From contig DLQV01000292.1 of the NCBI GenBank assembly GCA_002474415.1, positions 1-6,048 on the forward strand: a stretch of 6,048 bases of DNA, given 5' to 3'. This stretch comes from Lachnospiraceae bacterium UBA7598. GTDB taxonomy: Bacteria; Bacillota; Clostridia; Lachnospirales; Lachnospiraceae. Position 1 is the first letter of the stretch. Every line of letters begins with the position of its first letter. The translations under genes were made by a program, and so were the position numbers. Below the pieces are notes generated by a model that saw only the letters and a list, made by a program, of their open reading frames with translations, searched no databases and was not told where the DNA came from. This document shows positions 5,035 through 6,048 of the stretch, piece after piece.

Positions 5035-6048
5035 TTATTTATTGTCATCGGTACTGTAGTTTGGAGCTTCTTTTGTAATATGAATGTCATGTGGATGACT
5101 CTCACGTAAGGAAGCAGCGGAAATCTTGACGAATTTACCTCTTTCCTTGAGATCCTCAATAGTAGGACATCCGCAGTAACCCATACCGGAACGGATACCA
5201 CCGATCAGCTGGAAGACAGTATCTTCAAGTGTTCCCTTGTAAGCAACACGGCCTTCTACACCTTCTGGAACAAGCTTCTTTGCACCTTCCTGGAAGTAAC
5301 GGTCTTTGCTTCCGTTTTCCATGGCAGCGATGGAACCCATACCACGGTATACTTTGTATTTTCTTCCCTGGAAAAGCTCGAATGTGCCAGGAGCTTCGTC
5401 ACATCCTGCAAACATGGAACCCATCATACATACGTTTGCACCGGCTGCGATAGCTTTTGTCATATCACCGGAGTATTTGATACCACCATCGGCGATAACC
5501 GGGATACCACTCTGTTTTGCAACTTCGTAGCAGTCCATGATTGCAGAGATCTGTGGAACACCGATACCGGCAACGATACGTGTGGTACAGATAGAACCAG
5601 GTCCGATACCAACTTTAACAGCATCGGCACCGGCATCAATCAGTGCCTGTGCGGCAGCGCCGGTTGCAATATTACCGGCGATAACCTGCAGATCCGGATA
5701 TTTTGCTTTGATCTTCTTGACTGCTTCAAGAATATTTTTGGAATGACCATGTGCGGAATCAACAACGATGACATCGACATGGGCAGCAACTAAAGCATCG
5801 ACACGCTCCATCATGTTTCCTGTGATACCGACACCGGCACCACAGAGAAGACGTCCCTGATCGTCCTTTGCAGAAAGTGGATACTTGATCTGTTTTTCAA
5901 TATCTTTGATGGTGATCAGACCCTTTAAATTGAAATCCTTGTCTACGATCGGAAGTTTTTCTTTTCTGGCCTTTGCAAGAATCTTTTTAGCTTCTTCTAA
6001 GGTGATTCCTTCCGGAGCAGTGATCAGACCTTCGGAAGTCATGGACTC
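5035..6048 (-). CDS. guaB: Inosine-5'-monophosphate dehydrogenase, N-terminus cut by window edge
   Basis: The enzyme oxidises IMP to XMP with NAD, the committed step of guanine nucleotide synthesis in the cytoplasm. The frame runs through the right edge, so about 150 N-terminal residues are missing compared with the usual length near 485. Numbering from the Met at 6042, residues 1-53 are the second CBS repeat. The barrel follows, with Val-Asp-Ser-Ala-His-Gly (94-99), the IMP/potassium loop Gly-Pro-Gly-Ser-Ile-Cys-Thr-Thr-Arg (147-155, catalytic Cys152), Ala-Asp-Gly-Gly-Ile (184-188) for phosphate binding, Tyr-Arg-Gly-Met-Gly-Ser (232-237), and the flap Arg-Tyr pair (248-249). All key residues are intact. 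The last residues, Lys-Glu-Ala-Pro-Asn-Tyr-Ser, are typical of clostridial forms. The Met at 6042 is internal, not the start. No promoter is visible because the upstream region is outside the window. Confidence 0.97.
   Translation of the reverse strand, partial: ESMTSEGLITAPEGITLEEAKKILAKARKEKLPIVDKDFNLKGLITIKDIEKQIKYPLSAKDDQGRLLCGAGVGITGNMMERVDALVAAHVDVIVVDSAHGHSKNILEAVKKIKAKYPDLQVIAGNIATGAAAQALIDAGADAVKVGIGPGSICTTRIVAGIGVPQISAIMDCYEVAKQSGIPVIADGGIKYSGDMTKAIAAGANVCMMGSMFAGCDEAPGTFELFQGRKYKVYRGMGSIAAMENGSKDRYFQEGAKKLVPEGVEGRVAYKGTLEDTVFQLIGGIRSGMGYCGCPTIEDLKERGKFVKISAASLRESHPHDIHITKEAPNYSTDDNK

Noticed and set aside
5018..5048. Perfect TATAAT on the minus strand before the CNNM gene, with ATGACA 19 bases upstream
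   Set aside because: Transcription from it would begin at or inside the ribosome site (5010-5016), so it could not serve the well-supported TTG start. The AT-rich gap makes a chance match likely.

Overview
The window looks like Firmicutes chromosome, most likely Lachnospiraceae or related Clostridia. The evidence is strong GGAGG-type ribosome sites, moderate GC, tightly packed operons, clostridial-type IMP dehydrogenase and CNNM/CorC sequences, and a Tad-like gene set with a secreted InlB-like-repeat protein. The genus cannot be fixed from sequence alone.

Positions 1-3672 (+ strand) are the distal part of an operon that begins upstream. It opens with the C-terminal part of a TadC-like inner-membrane platform protein. 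Next come a single-pass pseudopilin-like protein (125 aa), three tandem microproteins (35, 48 and 57 aa), and two single-pass membrane proteins (138 and 183 aa). It ends with a 479-aa secreted protein carrying InlB-like repeats, a Pro/Glu/Lys/Asp linker and a C-terminal module. The last gene pairs are fused by TGATG or ATGA overlaps or very short gaps, so translation is probably coupled. The set reads as the structural half of a Tad/Flp-like pilus or secretion machine with its probable surface cargo.

The most interesting feature is the microprotein trio. All three align without gaps over about 27 residues and share Tyr8-Gly9. They resemble the mature end of Flp pilins (the Glu-Tyr-Gly entry into the membrane helix), but start almost at that point with no prepilin leader.

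Positions 3710-6048 (- strand) are a convergent housekeeping pair: guaB (cut by the window's right edge) followed after 32 bases by a CNNM/CorC-type membrane protein with a TTG start. A perfect 11-bp hairpin lies in the 37-base gap between the convergent units. Its T-run faces the minus strand, so it ends the guaB-CNNM transcript and may also stop the pilus operon. There is no gene-free stretch longer than 300 bases. No tRNA, rRNA, CRISPR array or insertion sequence was seen.
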